Of a stretch of DNA of 9,368 nucleotides, positions 1 to 6,092 are shown piece by piece. Location: assembly GCA_002396505.1 (NCBI GenBank), contig DGYA01000067.1, positions 866 to 10,233 of the forward strand. The letters run 5' to 3'. The DNA comes from Cyanobacteria bacterium UBA5018 (lineage in GTDB: Bacteria > Cyanobacteriota > Cyanobacteriia > PCC-6307 > Cyanobiaceae). The notes under the pieces are model-generated. The model worked only from the letters and a program-made list of their open reading frames with translations, did not search any database and had not been told where the DNA came from. Position 1 is the first letter of the stretch, and each line of letters begins with the position of its first letter. A program made the position numbers and the translations under genes.

Positions 1-1441
1 CCTCATCGGGGGAGAACCAGGTGAGCCCCTGGGCCTGGCCGCGGGGAATGAGGGTTACCTTCTGCACTGGATCGTGGGCTTTAATCAGCGTGCCCACCAG
101 GGCATGGCCCACTTCGTGATAGGCGATCAGGCGCTTGCTGCGACCGTCGGTGAGCGGTTTGCCCTCCATGCCAGCAATTACCCGATCGACGGCATCGTCT
201 ATTTCACTCAAGGAGGTGGCTTCCTTGCGACGGCGAGCTGTGAGGATTGCCGCCTCATTGAGCAGGTTGGCTAGATCGGCGCCGGAGAAGCCAGGGGTGC
301 GGCGAGCGATGGACTCAAGGCTGACATCGTCGGCCAGCTTTTTGTTGCGGGAATGAACCTTGAGTACGGCCAGTCGACCCTTGATGTCCGGCACATCAAC
401 CATCACCTGGCGATCGAAACGACCCGGGCGCATCAGGGCCGAATCGAGTACATCGGCCCGGTTGGTGGCGGCAATGATGATCACGCCACTATTGCCCTCA
501 AAGCCATCCATCTCGGTGAGCAGTTGGTTGAGGGTCTGCTCCCGCTCGTCGTTGCCGCCGCCGATTCCGGCGCCGCGCTGGCGGCCCACGGCATCGATTT
601 CATCGATGAAAATCAGACATGGGCTGTTTTCCTTGGCGCGTTTAAACAGGTCGCGCACCCTGCTGGCGCCAACGCCCACGAACATTTCAACGAACTCCGA
701 ACCCGATAGGGAGAAGAAAGGCACGCCCGCCTCTCCAGCTATCGCCTTGGCCAACAGGGTTTTGCCGGTGCCAGGGGGGCCAACCAGCAGCACGCCCTTG
801 GGAATTTTGGCGCCAACGGAGGTGAACCTTTCAGGCGTTTTCAAAAAGGTGACCACCTCTTGAAGATCTTGCTTGGCTTCTTCCACGCCCGCCACGTCGT
901 CAAACATGACGCCGGTTTGGGCCTCCATCGCAAAACGCGCCTTGGTTTTGCCGAATTGCATCGCCTGACCCGGACCGCCAGGCATGCCGCTGGAGCGACG
1001 GGCCAAAAAGATCAGCGAGCCGATCAGCAGTAGGGGAAACAGCAAGTTGCCAAGCAGCCCAAACAGGGGCGGCGTGGGCTTGGGGGGGTGGATGTCGAAG
1101 CTGATCCCCTGATCCTTGAGCTTGTTCACCAGCTCGGGGGCCACCCCGGGCAGATCCACCCGCAGCCGCTGAACCCGGTTATCCAGTTCGGGATCCACTG
1201 CCTCAATAACGGCACTGCGACCGCCATCAAAGATGTCCACTGCCGTGACCCTTCCGGCTTCGATGTAGTCGAGGAAGCGGCCGTAGCTCATTTTGGCCAC
1301 GGCGGTGTTGCGCGGAGCCACGCTGGCGTTGCCAGGCGGGCGACGGGCCACCACGCCATTGCTGAGCAACTGCCAGCCAAGGAACGCAGCCACAGCCAGT
1401 GGCAGCAGCCAGAGAGCGATCAGACGCCAGCGCTGGTTCAT
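1..1441 (-). CDS. ftsH: ATP-dependent zinc metalloprotease FtsH (FtsH2/Slr0228-like), C-terminus cut by the window edge
   Basis: Membrane-bound AAA+ protease that unfolds and degrades membrane proteins; in cyanobacteria the FtsH2/FtsH3 complex removes photodamaged D1 from photosystem II. The 480 visible codons run from an ATG at 1441. They show a first membrane helix (about residues 7-25), a lumenal/periplasmic domain (about 50-125), a second helix (about 127-147) and the linker RRSSGMPGGPGQAM. The AAA module follows, with Walker A GPPGTGKT (221-228), Walker B LIFIDEID (276-283) and the second region of homology ending in MRPGRFD (337-343). The zinc site HEVGH is at 442-446. The third zinc ligand and the C-terminal helices lie beyond base 1. 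The lumenal segment MSYGRFLDYIEAGR resembles Slr0228 as I remember it, so I favour the FtsH2 type, but separation from the other cyanobacterial FtsH paralogues needs an alignment. It lies downstream of and in the same direction as the DUF1830 gene, with a 138-base gap, so it probably has its own promoter. Confidence 0.97.
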   Translation of the reverse strand, partial: MNQRWRLIALWLLPLAVAAFLGWQLLSNGVVARRPPGNASVAPRNTAVAKMSYGRFLDYIEAGRVTAVDIFDGGRSAVIEAVDPELDNRVQRLRVDLPGVAPELVNKLKDQGISFDIHPPKPTPPLFGLLGNLLFPLLLIGSLIFLARRSSGMPGGPGQAMQFGKTKARFAMEAQTGVMFDDVAGVEEAKQDLQEVVTFLKTPERFTSVGAKIPKGVLLVGPPGTGKTLLAKAIAGEAGVPFFSLSGSEFVEMFVGVGASRVRDLFKRAKENSPCLIFIDEIDAVGRQRGAGIGGGNDEREQTLNQLLTEMDGFEGNSGVIIIAATNRADVLDSALMRPGRFDRQVMVDVPDIKGRLAVLKVHSRNKKLADDVSLESIARRTPGFSGADLANLLNEAAILTARRRKEATSLSEIDDAVDRVIAGMEGKPLTDGRSKRLIAYHEVGHALVGTLIKAHDPVQKVTLIPRGQAQGLTWFSPDE

Positions 1442-1465
1442 GGGCTGCAAGCCTGCTGTTGGGAA

Positions 1466-1482
1466 TTCTTAACCAATGTAAC
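1466..1482 (-). promoter_or_regulatory. AT-rich candidate promoter core for ftsH
   Basis: An AT-rich patch stands out in GC-rich surroundings, 25-41 bases upstream of the ftsH ATG. On the minus strand it reads TTACATTGGTTAAGAA, containing TAAGAA (1471-1466) and TACATT (1480-1475), either of which could serve as a -10 element. I see no clear -35 hexamer at standard spacing, and no Shine-Dalgarno sequence is obvious before the ATG. This is a composition-based guess only. Confidence 0.25.
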
Positions 1483-1503
1483 GGTGCTTCAGCCTGATGC
1501 AGG

Positions 1504-1545
1504 GCAGGCCGCCTGCGGAGCTGCCTTTAAAGGCTGGTTTCAGCC
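1504..1545. repeat. Cluster of short inverted repeats between the DUF1830 gene and ftsH
   Basis: Three short symmetric elements are packed together: GCAGG-CCG-CCTGC (1504-1516), the perfect 12-base palindrome GCCTTTAAAGGC (1523-1534), and GGCTG-GTTT-CAGCC (1532-1545). Read on the minus strand, the last is a five-pair hairpin followed by TTT, 35 bases after the DUF1830 stop, so it could act as a weak terminator for that gene. The palindrome could also be an operator for ftsH. The stems are short, and a function is not shown. The rest of the 138-base gap (1442-1579) holds only the candidate ftsH promoter patch. Confidence 0.3.
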
Positions 1546-1579
1546 AAAGCCTCAGCAGAATCGCGGGCGCATGAGCCCA

Positions 1580-1897
1580 TCAACCTGCCGTGGCCCAGGG
1601 GGTGAATGGTTCGTCCTCCGCCAATTCGAGCCTGGCGCCAGCCTGGGGGGAGAGGAGTTCCAGCGGCACGGGGCTATTGCAGGCTTCGAGCAGCAGCTCC
1701 TGGCTGGTCAGTCGCTCCAGCAGCTCAGCCCCTCCCAGCCCATGGGTCCAAATCTCCAGTTCACTATCGGGAGGGCATTCAAAGGTGAGCAGCTCGAAGG
1801 GGAACACCACCCGCTCGAGATAGAAGCCATCCACCCCGGCACAGCGGATGATCACCATCTGATCGGAGCTGTTGCGGTAGCCGCACGCCAGATTCAT
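1580..1897 (-). CDS. DUF1830 domain-containing protein
   Basis: A 105-residue protein of unknown function, recognised by the DUF1830 core: a CGYRNSS start, then FYLERVVFPFELLTFECPP (about residues 25-43) and ELEIWT. This family is small, apparently soluble and essentially cyanobacterial. There is no signal peptide or membrane segment. The C-terminal half (about 55-105) is acidic and leucine-rich and less family-typical. Two starts are possible. One is GTG at 1915; the other is ATG at 1897, preceded by AGGGAG at 1901-1906 with only a three-base gap. I prefer the ATG because the family-like sequence begins just after it and the six extra residues of the GTG form look like leader. It lies 120 bases downstream of the permease gene on the same strand. 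An imperfect inverted repeat sits in its leader. Confidence 0.82.
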   Translation of the reverse strand: MNLACGYRNSSDQMVIIRCAGVDGFYLERVVFPFELLTFECPPDSELEIWTHGLGGAELLERLTSQELLLEACNSPVPLELLSPQAGARLELAEDEPFTPWATAG

Positions 1898-1921
1898 CGA
1901 CTCCCTGTGCCACACTGATTC

Positions 1922-1956
1922 CCATCAAGCCACCGCCAGAGTCCAGGGCTTGGTGG
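1922..1956. repeat. Imperfect 10-bp inverted repeat in the leader of the DUF1830 gene
   Basis: CCATCAAGCC (1922-1931) and GGCTTGGTGG (1947-1956) pair in nine of ten positions around a 15-base spacer. The element lies in the 120-base gap between the permease stop and the DUF1830 ATG, 24 bases upstream of that ATG. No T-run follows on either strand, so it is not a classical intrinsic terminator. An operator or a leader hairpin is possible. I see nothing else clear in this gap. Confidence 0.35.
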
Positions 1957-2017
1957 CCGTTGAAACGATTCTGACAACTTTCCGGCTTTCTTCGGATTTG
2001 GGCGCGGTGATGGCCCC

Positions 2018-3352
2018 CTAAACGCTGCGTAGGGCCACGATTGGATCGAGGTTGGCGGCCCGCCTTGCCGGCACCACGCCGAAGAACAGGCCGATCGAGC
2101 CCGATAAACCCACGGTAACCAGTACGGCACCCGCAGAGATGCTGGCCGGCAGGGGGGTCAGCAGCGCCACCAGGCTCACGGCGCCTATGCCCATCGCCGT
2201 GCCGATGGCACCGCCAAGGCTGGCAAGCACCAGAGATTCCACCAGAAACTGCAGCAGCACATCGCCGCTGCGGGCGCCAAGGGCCTTGCGCAGGCCGATT
2301 TCAGAGGTGCGTTCACTCACCGATACGAGCATGATGTTCATGATGCCGATGCCGCCCACCAGCAGGGAAATCGAGCCGATCGCGGCCAACATCAAGGTGA
2401 GGCCTGACGTGATCGAGCTCACGATCGTCAGCGCGTCCTTCTGGGAGCGCACCGCAAAATCGTCCTCCCGCAAGATGCGATGGCGTTGACGCAGCAGGTT
2501 GGTGATCTGGAAGGCGGCCGCATTGGTGCTGTCCTCATCGCGGGCCTCCACGCTGATGAAGTTCAAGCTGACGCCGTAGTTGGGATTGCGGCCGCTCAGT
2601 TGGCTCACCATCGCGCTGAGGGGGATGAAGGCTGCCTCATCCTGGTTTTGGCCAAAAACAGCCCCCTTCGGCCGCAGCACCCCGATCACTTCAAAGGGGA
2701 GGTTGCGAATGCGCAGCACCCGGCCTAGAGCCGATCGACCAGGAAAGATCTTGGCGGCCAGATCGGGGCCAATCACGGTGAGATTGCGGGCCGAATCGAG
2801 GTCGGCTTGGCTGAAGAAGCGCCCCCGGCCCAGATCAAACTGGCGCACGGTGAGGAATTCCGGCGTCACGCCAGACACGCTTACGGAAACATTGTTGCCG
2901 CCCGCCTGCACCACCTCGCTGAGGGTGATCTGGGGAGCCACAAGCTTGACGCTGGGCACCTGGCTGGCAATCGCCTTGGCGTCCTCAAGCACCAGGGTTT
3001 TGGGGAAGTCGATCCCCTGGCGGCGGGTGTCGTTATTGCCGGGCACCACGAACAAGACGTTGGCACCCAGGCTGCTGAGCTGACTTTCGGCCAGGTTTTG
3101 GGCACCTTTGCCCACCCCCACCAGGGTGATCACCGAGGCATTGCCGATGATGATGCCCAGCATGGTGAGCAGGCTGCGCAGCCGGTTGGCTCTCAAAGTG
3201 GAGAGGGCCATGGCCACGGTTTCCCCTAGGGCCAGCTTGGGTTCCCGCAGGGGCAAACCGGGCTCCCGCAGGGGCAAACCAGCCTCCCGCAGGGGCAAAC
3301 GGTCTTCCGCTGGGGGCAAAGTGGCTTCGTCAGGGGGCAGGTTGGGGGCCAT
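2018..3352 (-). CDS. MacB/FtsX-type ABC transporter permease (permease-only subunit)
   Basis: Inner-membrane subunit of a MacB-like (type VII) ABC system. Such systems use ATP for mechanotransmission, typically in export of peptides, lipids or macrolides across the envelope. The 444 residues contain TM1 (about 60-82, LLTMLGIIIGNASVITLVG), a periplasmic core domain (about 85-310), and three C-terminal helices (about 313-343, 366-397, 403-427). The coupling segment ERTSEIGLRKALGAR (347-361) is typical of the FtsX fold and normally contacts the ATPase. No ATP-binding domain is fused or encoded next to it, so the ATPase must be elsewhere. I start at the ATG at 3352; a TTG at 3382 would add ten residues and lacks a ribosome site. 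Residues 19-45 are a 7-residue tandem repeat (LPLREAG type) that precedes the normal cytoplasmic start of the family. It lies 43 bases after the pyk stop, so it is probably co-transcribed with pyk. The substrate cannot be named. Confidence 0.9.
   Translation of the reverse strand: MAPNLPPDEATLPPAEDRLPLREAGLPLREPGLPLREPKLALGETVAMALSTLRANRLRSLLTMLGIIIGNASVITLVGVGKGAQNLAESQLSSLGANVLFVVPGNNDTRRQGIDFPKTLVLEDAKAIASQVPSVKLVAPQITLSEVVQAGGNNVSVSVSGVTPEFLTVRQFDLGRGRFFSQADLDSARNLTVIGPDLAAKIFPGRSALGRVLRIRNLPFEVIGVLRPKGAVFGQNQDEAAFIPLSAMVSQLSGRNPNYGVSLNFISVEARDEDSTNAAAFQITNLLRQRHRILREDDFAVRSQKDALTIVSSITSGLTLMLAAIGSISLLVGGIGIMNIMLVSVSERTSEIGLRKALGARSGDVLLQFLVESLVLASLGGAIGTAMGIGAVSLVALLTPLPASISAGAVLVTVGLSGSIGLFFGVVPARRAANLDPIVALRSV
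3244..3321. repeat. 21-bp tandem repeat in the 5' part of the permease gene
   Basis: The core CCCGCAGGGGCAAAC starts at 3244, 3265 and 3286, a period of exactly 21 bases. A degenerate fourth copy lies at about 3307-3321. On the minus strand it encodes a heptad-length repeat, LPLREAG / LPLREPG / LPLREPK, followed by the diverged LALGET. The period is a multiple of three, so copy-number change would keep the reading frame. Confidence 0.9.
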
Positions 3353-3395
3353 CGACTTAGCTGCTTTGGCGGTGCCCCCCAAGGCTGGCAGCTAA

Positions 3396-4832
3396 CTAGG
3401 CCTCGCTGCTGACCAGGGCCACCTTGAGCAGATCGGTGGAACCGCTGACGCCGGCAGTGCTGCCGGCGGTTTGAACCACCAGGTCCCCATCCACCACCAG
3501 GCCCTGTTGGCGGGCTAACTGCATCGCTTCGAGGAAGGTGCTGGAGGAGGAGTTCATCTCAGCTACCAACAAGGGATGCACACCCCAGACCAACTGCAGT
3601 TGGCGGGCCACCTTTTCGTCGCTGGTGATCGCTAAAATGGGCGTGCTAGGGCGAAATTTGCTCACATTGCGAGCCGTGGCTCCGCTGTCGGTGAGGGGCA
3701 AGATGGCGGCCGCATTCAGCTGTCGCGCCACCGTGCTCACCGCATGACAAATCGCATTGGGGATTGTGGTGGCCATGTGGCTATCCAGAATGCGGAGCGG
3801 GTAGTCGCGTTCAATCCGGCGAGCCACCGTGTCCATGGTGGCCACTGCTTCCACTGGGAAGTCCCCCACGGCGCTCTCATTCGAGAGCATCACCGCGTCG
3901 GTGCCATCGAGAATCGCGTTGGCCACATCACTCACCTCGGCGCGGGTGGGCCTAGGGCAGCTCACCATCGAATCGAGCATTTGGGTGGCGGTGATCACCG
4001 GGATCCCGAGGCTGTTGCACTTGCGGATCAGTTCCTTTTGCAGCAGCGGCACCTCCTCGGCGGGCATCTCCACCCCCAGGTCGCCGCGGGCGACCATCAC
4101 CCCATCGCAGAGATGCAGGATGTCGTCGATTTGATCGATGGCTTCAAATTTTTCAATTTTTGCCACCACCGGCGTGGCATGGCCATGGCCGGCGATCAGC
4201 TCCTTGATCTCCAGCATGTCGGAGGGGTTGCGCACAAAGCTGAGCGCCACCCAGTCCACCCCCTGCTCCAGCCCGAAGGCCAAATCGGTGCGGTCCTTGT
4301 CGGTGAGAGCCCGGATCGAGAGCTGCACATCGGGGAAGTTCACCCCCTTGTTGTTGGAGAGCACCCCGCCCACGGTGACGCTGCAGAGGAGGTTTTGCTC
4401 GACTTGATCAACCCGCTCTACAACCATCTCCACCCGGCCGTCATCCAGCAGAATGCGACTGCCAGTCAGCACCTCGTCGGTGAGCTTGTCGTAGGTGACT
4501 GTGGCGATTTCCTTCGTGCAGGGCACCTGGCGGGAGGTGAGGGTGAAGGGATCCCCCTTGGCCAAGGTGATCGGGCCAGCGGCAAAGCGGCCGAGACGAA
4601 TCTTGGGGCCCTGCAGGTCTTGCAGGATGCCCACGTGCACGCCTAGGGAGGCGGCCACCTGGCGAATCGTGGCGATGCGGGCTGCATGTTCGCTGTGGTC
4701 GCCATGGGAAAAATTCAGCCGGAAGGTGGTGGCACCGGCCTCGATCAGCTGGCGCAGCCGCTCCGGGGATTCGGTGGCAGGGCCGATGGTGGCCACGATC
4801 TTGGTGCGACGCATGAGATCGGGCTTGGGCAT
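3396..4832 (-). CDS. pyk: Pyruvate kinase
   Basis: Converts phosphoenolpyruvate and ADP to pyruvate and ATP in the cytoplasm, the last step of glycolysis. The 478 residues match the usual bacterial length. Seen in order: TKIVATIGPAT (10-20), substrate/metal loop RLNFSHG (38-44), LQGPKIR (73-79), a B domain (about 83-170) with LLDDGRV and LSNNKGVN, catalytic Lys in AKIEKFEAI (K225), metal/PEP site MVARGDLGVE (246-255), TATQML (281-286), PTRAEVSDVANAILDGTDAVMLS (295-317), and a C-terminal allosteric-type domain (about 355-478). K77 occupies the position that is Glu in K+-dependent enzymes. I chose the ATG at 4832 (MPKPDLMRRTK); a second in-frame ATG lies at 4814. The frame stays open far upstream to 5378, but that part is antisense to the next gene and does not resemble pyruvate kinase. 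No Shine-Dalgarno is seen. Its promoter must lie in the short divergent gap or inside the neighbouring MazG-like gene. Confidence 0.97.
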   Translation of the reverse strand: MPKPDLMRRTKIVATIGPATESPERLRQLIEAGATTFRLNFSHGDHSEHAARIATIRQVAASLGVHVGILQDLQGPKIRLGRFAAGPITLAKGDPFTLTSRQVPCTKEIATVTYDKLTDEVLTGSRILLDDGRVEMVVERVDQVEQNLLCSVTVGGVLSNNKGVNFPDVQLSIRALTDKDRTDLAFGLEQGVDWVALSFVRNPSDMLEIKELIAGHGHATPVVAKIEKFEAIDQIDDILHLCDGVMVARGDLGVEMPAEEVPLLQKELIRKCNSLGIPVITATQMLDSMVSCPRPTRAEVSDVANAILDGTDAVMLSNESAVGDFPVEAVATMDTVARRIERDYPLRILDSHMATTIPNAICHAVSTVARQLNAAAILPLTDSGATARNVSKFRPSTPILAITSDEKVARQLQLVWGVHPLLVAEMNSSSSTFLEAMQLARQQGLVVDGDLVVQTAGSTAGVSGSTDLLKVALVSSEA

Positions 4833-4888
4833 GGGGATGCCATTGGTAGCTCGGAAACTACCATCGCCCCTCTTTGGCGCTGTTCCTG

Positions 4889-5218
4889 TTGGACTTTCAT
4901 AACTATCAGCTAAGGGCGCGGGACACTGCCCTATACCCAGCCGTGGGCAGCAATCCGATCTATCCCACCCTCGGCCTTTGCGGCGAGGCGGGCGAGGTGG
5001 CCGACAAGGTGAAGAAGGTGATCCGCGACCGGGGCGGCAGCTTTGATGTCGAGGTGATCGAAGCTTTGAAGCTGGAACTGGGTGACGTGCTCTGGTATCT
5101 GGCCCAACTGGCCAGCGAGCTGGGGCTCGAGCTCGATGCCATTGCCACGGCCAACCTGGACAAGCTGGCCAGCCGCGCCGCCCGTAACGTGATTTCTGGC
5201 GATGGCGACCAACGGTGA
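4889..5218 (+). CDS. MazG-like nucleotide pyrophosphohydrolase (small, all-alpha NTP-PPase)
   Basis: Predicted to hydrolyse (d)NTPs to the monophosphate and pyrophosphate, probably as a house-cleaning enzyme for non-canonical nucleotides. It is a single-domain protein of 109 residues; members usually dimerise. The metal-binding signature is clear: TLGLCGEAGEVADKVKK supplies the first E-x-x-E pair and LELGDVLWYLAQLASELG the second E-x-x-D pair. The tail NLDKLASRAARNVISGDGD is typical of this subfamily. The start is uncertain. The in-frame stop at 4847-4849 bounds it, and the only candidates are TTG at 4874, CTG at 4880 and TTG at 4889; there is no ATG or GTG. I chose TTG 4889 because DFHNYQ right after it looks like the family N-terminus (MDxxxYQ). 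No ribosome site is visible for any of them. The gene diverges from pyk and overlaps the next gene by four bases (GTGA at 5215-5218), which suggests coupled translation. Confidence 0.88.
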   Translation: MDFHNYQLRARDTALYPAVGSNPIYPTLGLCGEAGEVADKVKKVIRDRGGSFDVEVIEALKLELGDVLWYLAQLASELGLELDAIATANLDKLASRAARNVISGDGDQR

Positions 5219-5691
5219 AGCGTCTCTTCTGGGGTCTGATCTGGTCTGCAGTGATATCGGCCGTGCTGCTAGCGGTTCCCCAGGCCAGCTGGGCCGCTGA
5301 GCTGAGCGTCAGCGGGGTGAGCCTGGAACCCTGCCCCCCGGCGGATGTGGCTAGCCAGCTGGAGCTGAGCCGGCCCACGGGAGCCAGTTGCTACGCCCTG
5401 CGCGGCCAGGTGAGCAACCCGGGCCGTAAGCCAGTGGTGGACACCGATGTGTTTGCCCTGATCCTCGATGCCAGCGGCGAACCGGTGTTGCAGAACCGCA
5501 GCCGGGTGGGTTCGATCGGCGACATACCTCCTGGTAGCTCAGATTTCGCCTTGAGGGTGTCGGTGCCGGCGGGCACCCCCGGACCGCTCAGTTTCCGCCA
5601 GGTGAAGGCAAGGGGGTTCAACGCCCCGGTGCGCAGCCGCGCCGGGGCTGGCGATGATCTGCTGCCCCTGGAGCAGGAGCTGGCTGGTTGA
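5215..5691 (+). CDS. Predicted exported protein of unknown function, possibly FxLYD-like
   Basis: A 158-residue protein with a clear Sec signal peptide: K2-R3, a hydrophobic stretch at about 4-22, and a likely cleavage after A27 or A28 (SWA/AEL). There is no lipobox cysteine. The mature part has two cysteines (C40, C59) that could form a disulfide. They are followed by a beta-rich stretch: LRGQVSNPGRKPV, VFALILDASGEPV, then IGDIPPGSSDFALRV. This order (extra-cytoplasmic 'G-x-V-x-N' strand, 'L-x-D-x-x-G' turn, 'L-x-P-G' loop) recalls FxLYD-type and similar Ig-like domains, but that is my inference from the pattern and not a confident family call. The C-terminus (about 136-158) is polar and probably disordered. 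It starts with GTG inside the end of the MazG-like gene (GTGA overlap), so the two are surely co-transcribed and probably translationally coupled. The gene is real, but its function is unknown. Confidence 0.82.
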   Translation: MKRLFWGLIWSAVISAVLLAVPQASWAAELSVSGVSLEPCPPADVASQLELSRPTGASCYALRGQVSNPGRKPVVDTDVFALILDASGEPVLQNRSRVGSIGDIPPGSSDFALRVSVPAGTPGPLSFRQVKARGFNAPVRSRAGAGDDLLPLEQELAG

Positions 5692-5692
5692 A

Positions 5693-5767
5693 TTGCCTGG
5701 CTGTGGCAAGCGGGGTATTCCGACCCGTTAGCCAAGCTAATCACTAGCCCAGGTAACAGCTAGCCCA
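5693..5767. repeat. Convergent intergenic region with small inverted and direct repeats
   Basis: Between two converging genes lie TTGCC-TGGCTGT-GGCAA (5693-5709), TTAGC-CAA-GCTAA (5728-5740) and a direct repeat of CTAGCCCA (5744-5751 and 5760-5767, 16-base period). The second copy contains the yggT stop codon. The hairpins could serve as weak terminators from either side, but the stems have only five pairs and there is no T-run, so I do not call a terminator. Confidence 0.3.
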
Positions 5768-6035
5768 CGTAGCCCCCTGCCACCTCCAGCAGGGTCTGCA
5801 GTAGCTGCAGGGTTAAAAAGGCCAGGATGGCCGAGAGATCCAGGCCGCCCAGGGGCGGGATCAGGCCGCGGAAGGCATTCAGGTAGGGATCGGTGATCGA
5901 ACTCACCGTGGTCAGGATCGGGTTGCTCCAGTCGAGGTTGGGGAACCAGCTCAACAGCACCCGCACCAGCAGCACCAGGGTGTAGATGCTGATGGTTTGG
6001 CCCAAGACTTGCAGCAGGAAACCGAGGCTTTCCAT
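5760..6035 (-). CDS. ylmG: YggT/YlmG family membrane protein
   Basis: A 91-residue integral membrane protein of the YggT (YlmG, plastid CCB3) family. It has two hydrophobic segments at about residues 6-30 and 66-87, joined by a conserved loop. The family pattern is visible as VLLSWFPNLDWSNPIL (26-41), ITDPYLNAFRGLIPPLGGLDLS (47-68) and a hydrophobic LQLLQTLL helix. From established knowledge, plastid relatives assist cytochrome b6 haem attachment, and the cyanobacterial and plastid YlmG proteins affect nucleoid distribution. The precise role here is not shown by the sequence. The ATG at 6035 is the natural start; no strong ribosome site precedes it. It lies 57 bases downstream of scpB on the same strand, so it is probably the last gene of an ilvA-scpB-ylmG transcript. 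Confidence 0.9.
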   Translation of the reverse strand: MESLGFLLQVLGQTISIYTLVLLVRVLLSWFPNLDWSNPILTTVSSITDPYLNAFRGLIPPLGGLDLSAILAFLTLQLLQTLLEVAGGYVG

Positions 6036-6092
6036 GGGAGATGGCGCAGCGATGCGCAGGGGGCGAGAGGCCCGACTCTATGCAGCCTGTTC

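Noticed and set aside
1088..1918. 276-codon open frame on the plus strand across the ftsH start and the DUF1830 gene
   Set aside because: It spans two recognised minus-strand genes and their gap and has no domain pattern.
3744..4646. 300-codon open frame on the plus strand opposite pyk
   Set aside because: It is rich in His and Gly, typical of an antisense shadow of a GC-rich gene, and shows no recognisable domain, while pyk on the other strand is complete.
4833..5378. Long upstream continuation of the pyk reading frame, which would give a 660-residue protein
   Set aside because: The extra part is antisense to the MazG-like gene and the exported-protein gene. Its composition is Arg/Pro-rich frame-shadow sequence, and pyruvate kinase ends its homology at the ATG at 4832.
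5693..5759. Possible bidirectional terminator between the exported-protein gene and ylmG
   Set aside because: The stems are only five pairs and no T-run follows on either strand; I list it as repeats only.
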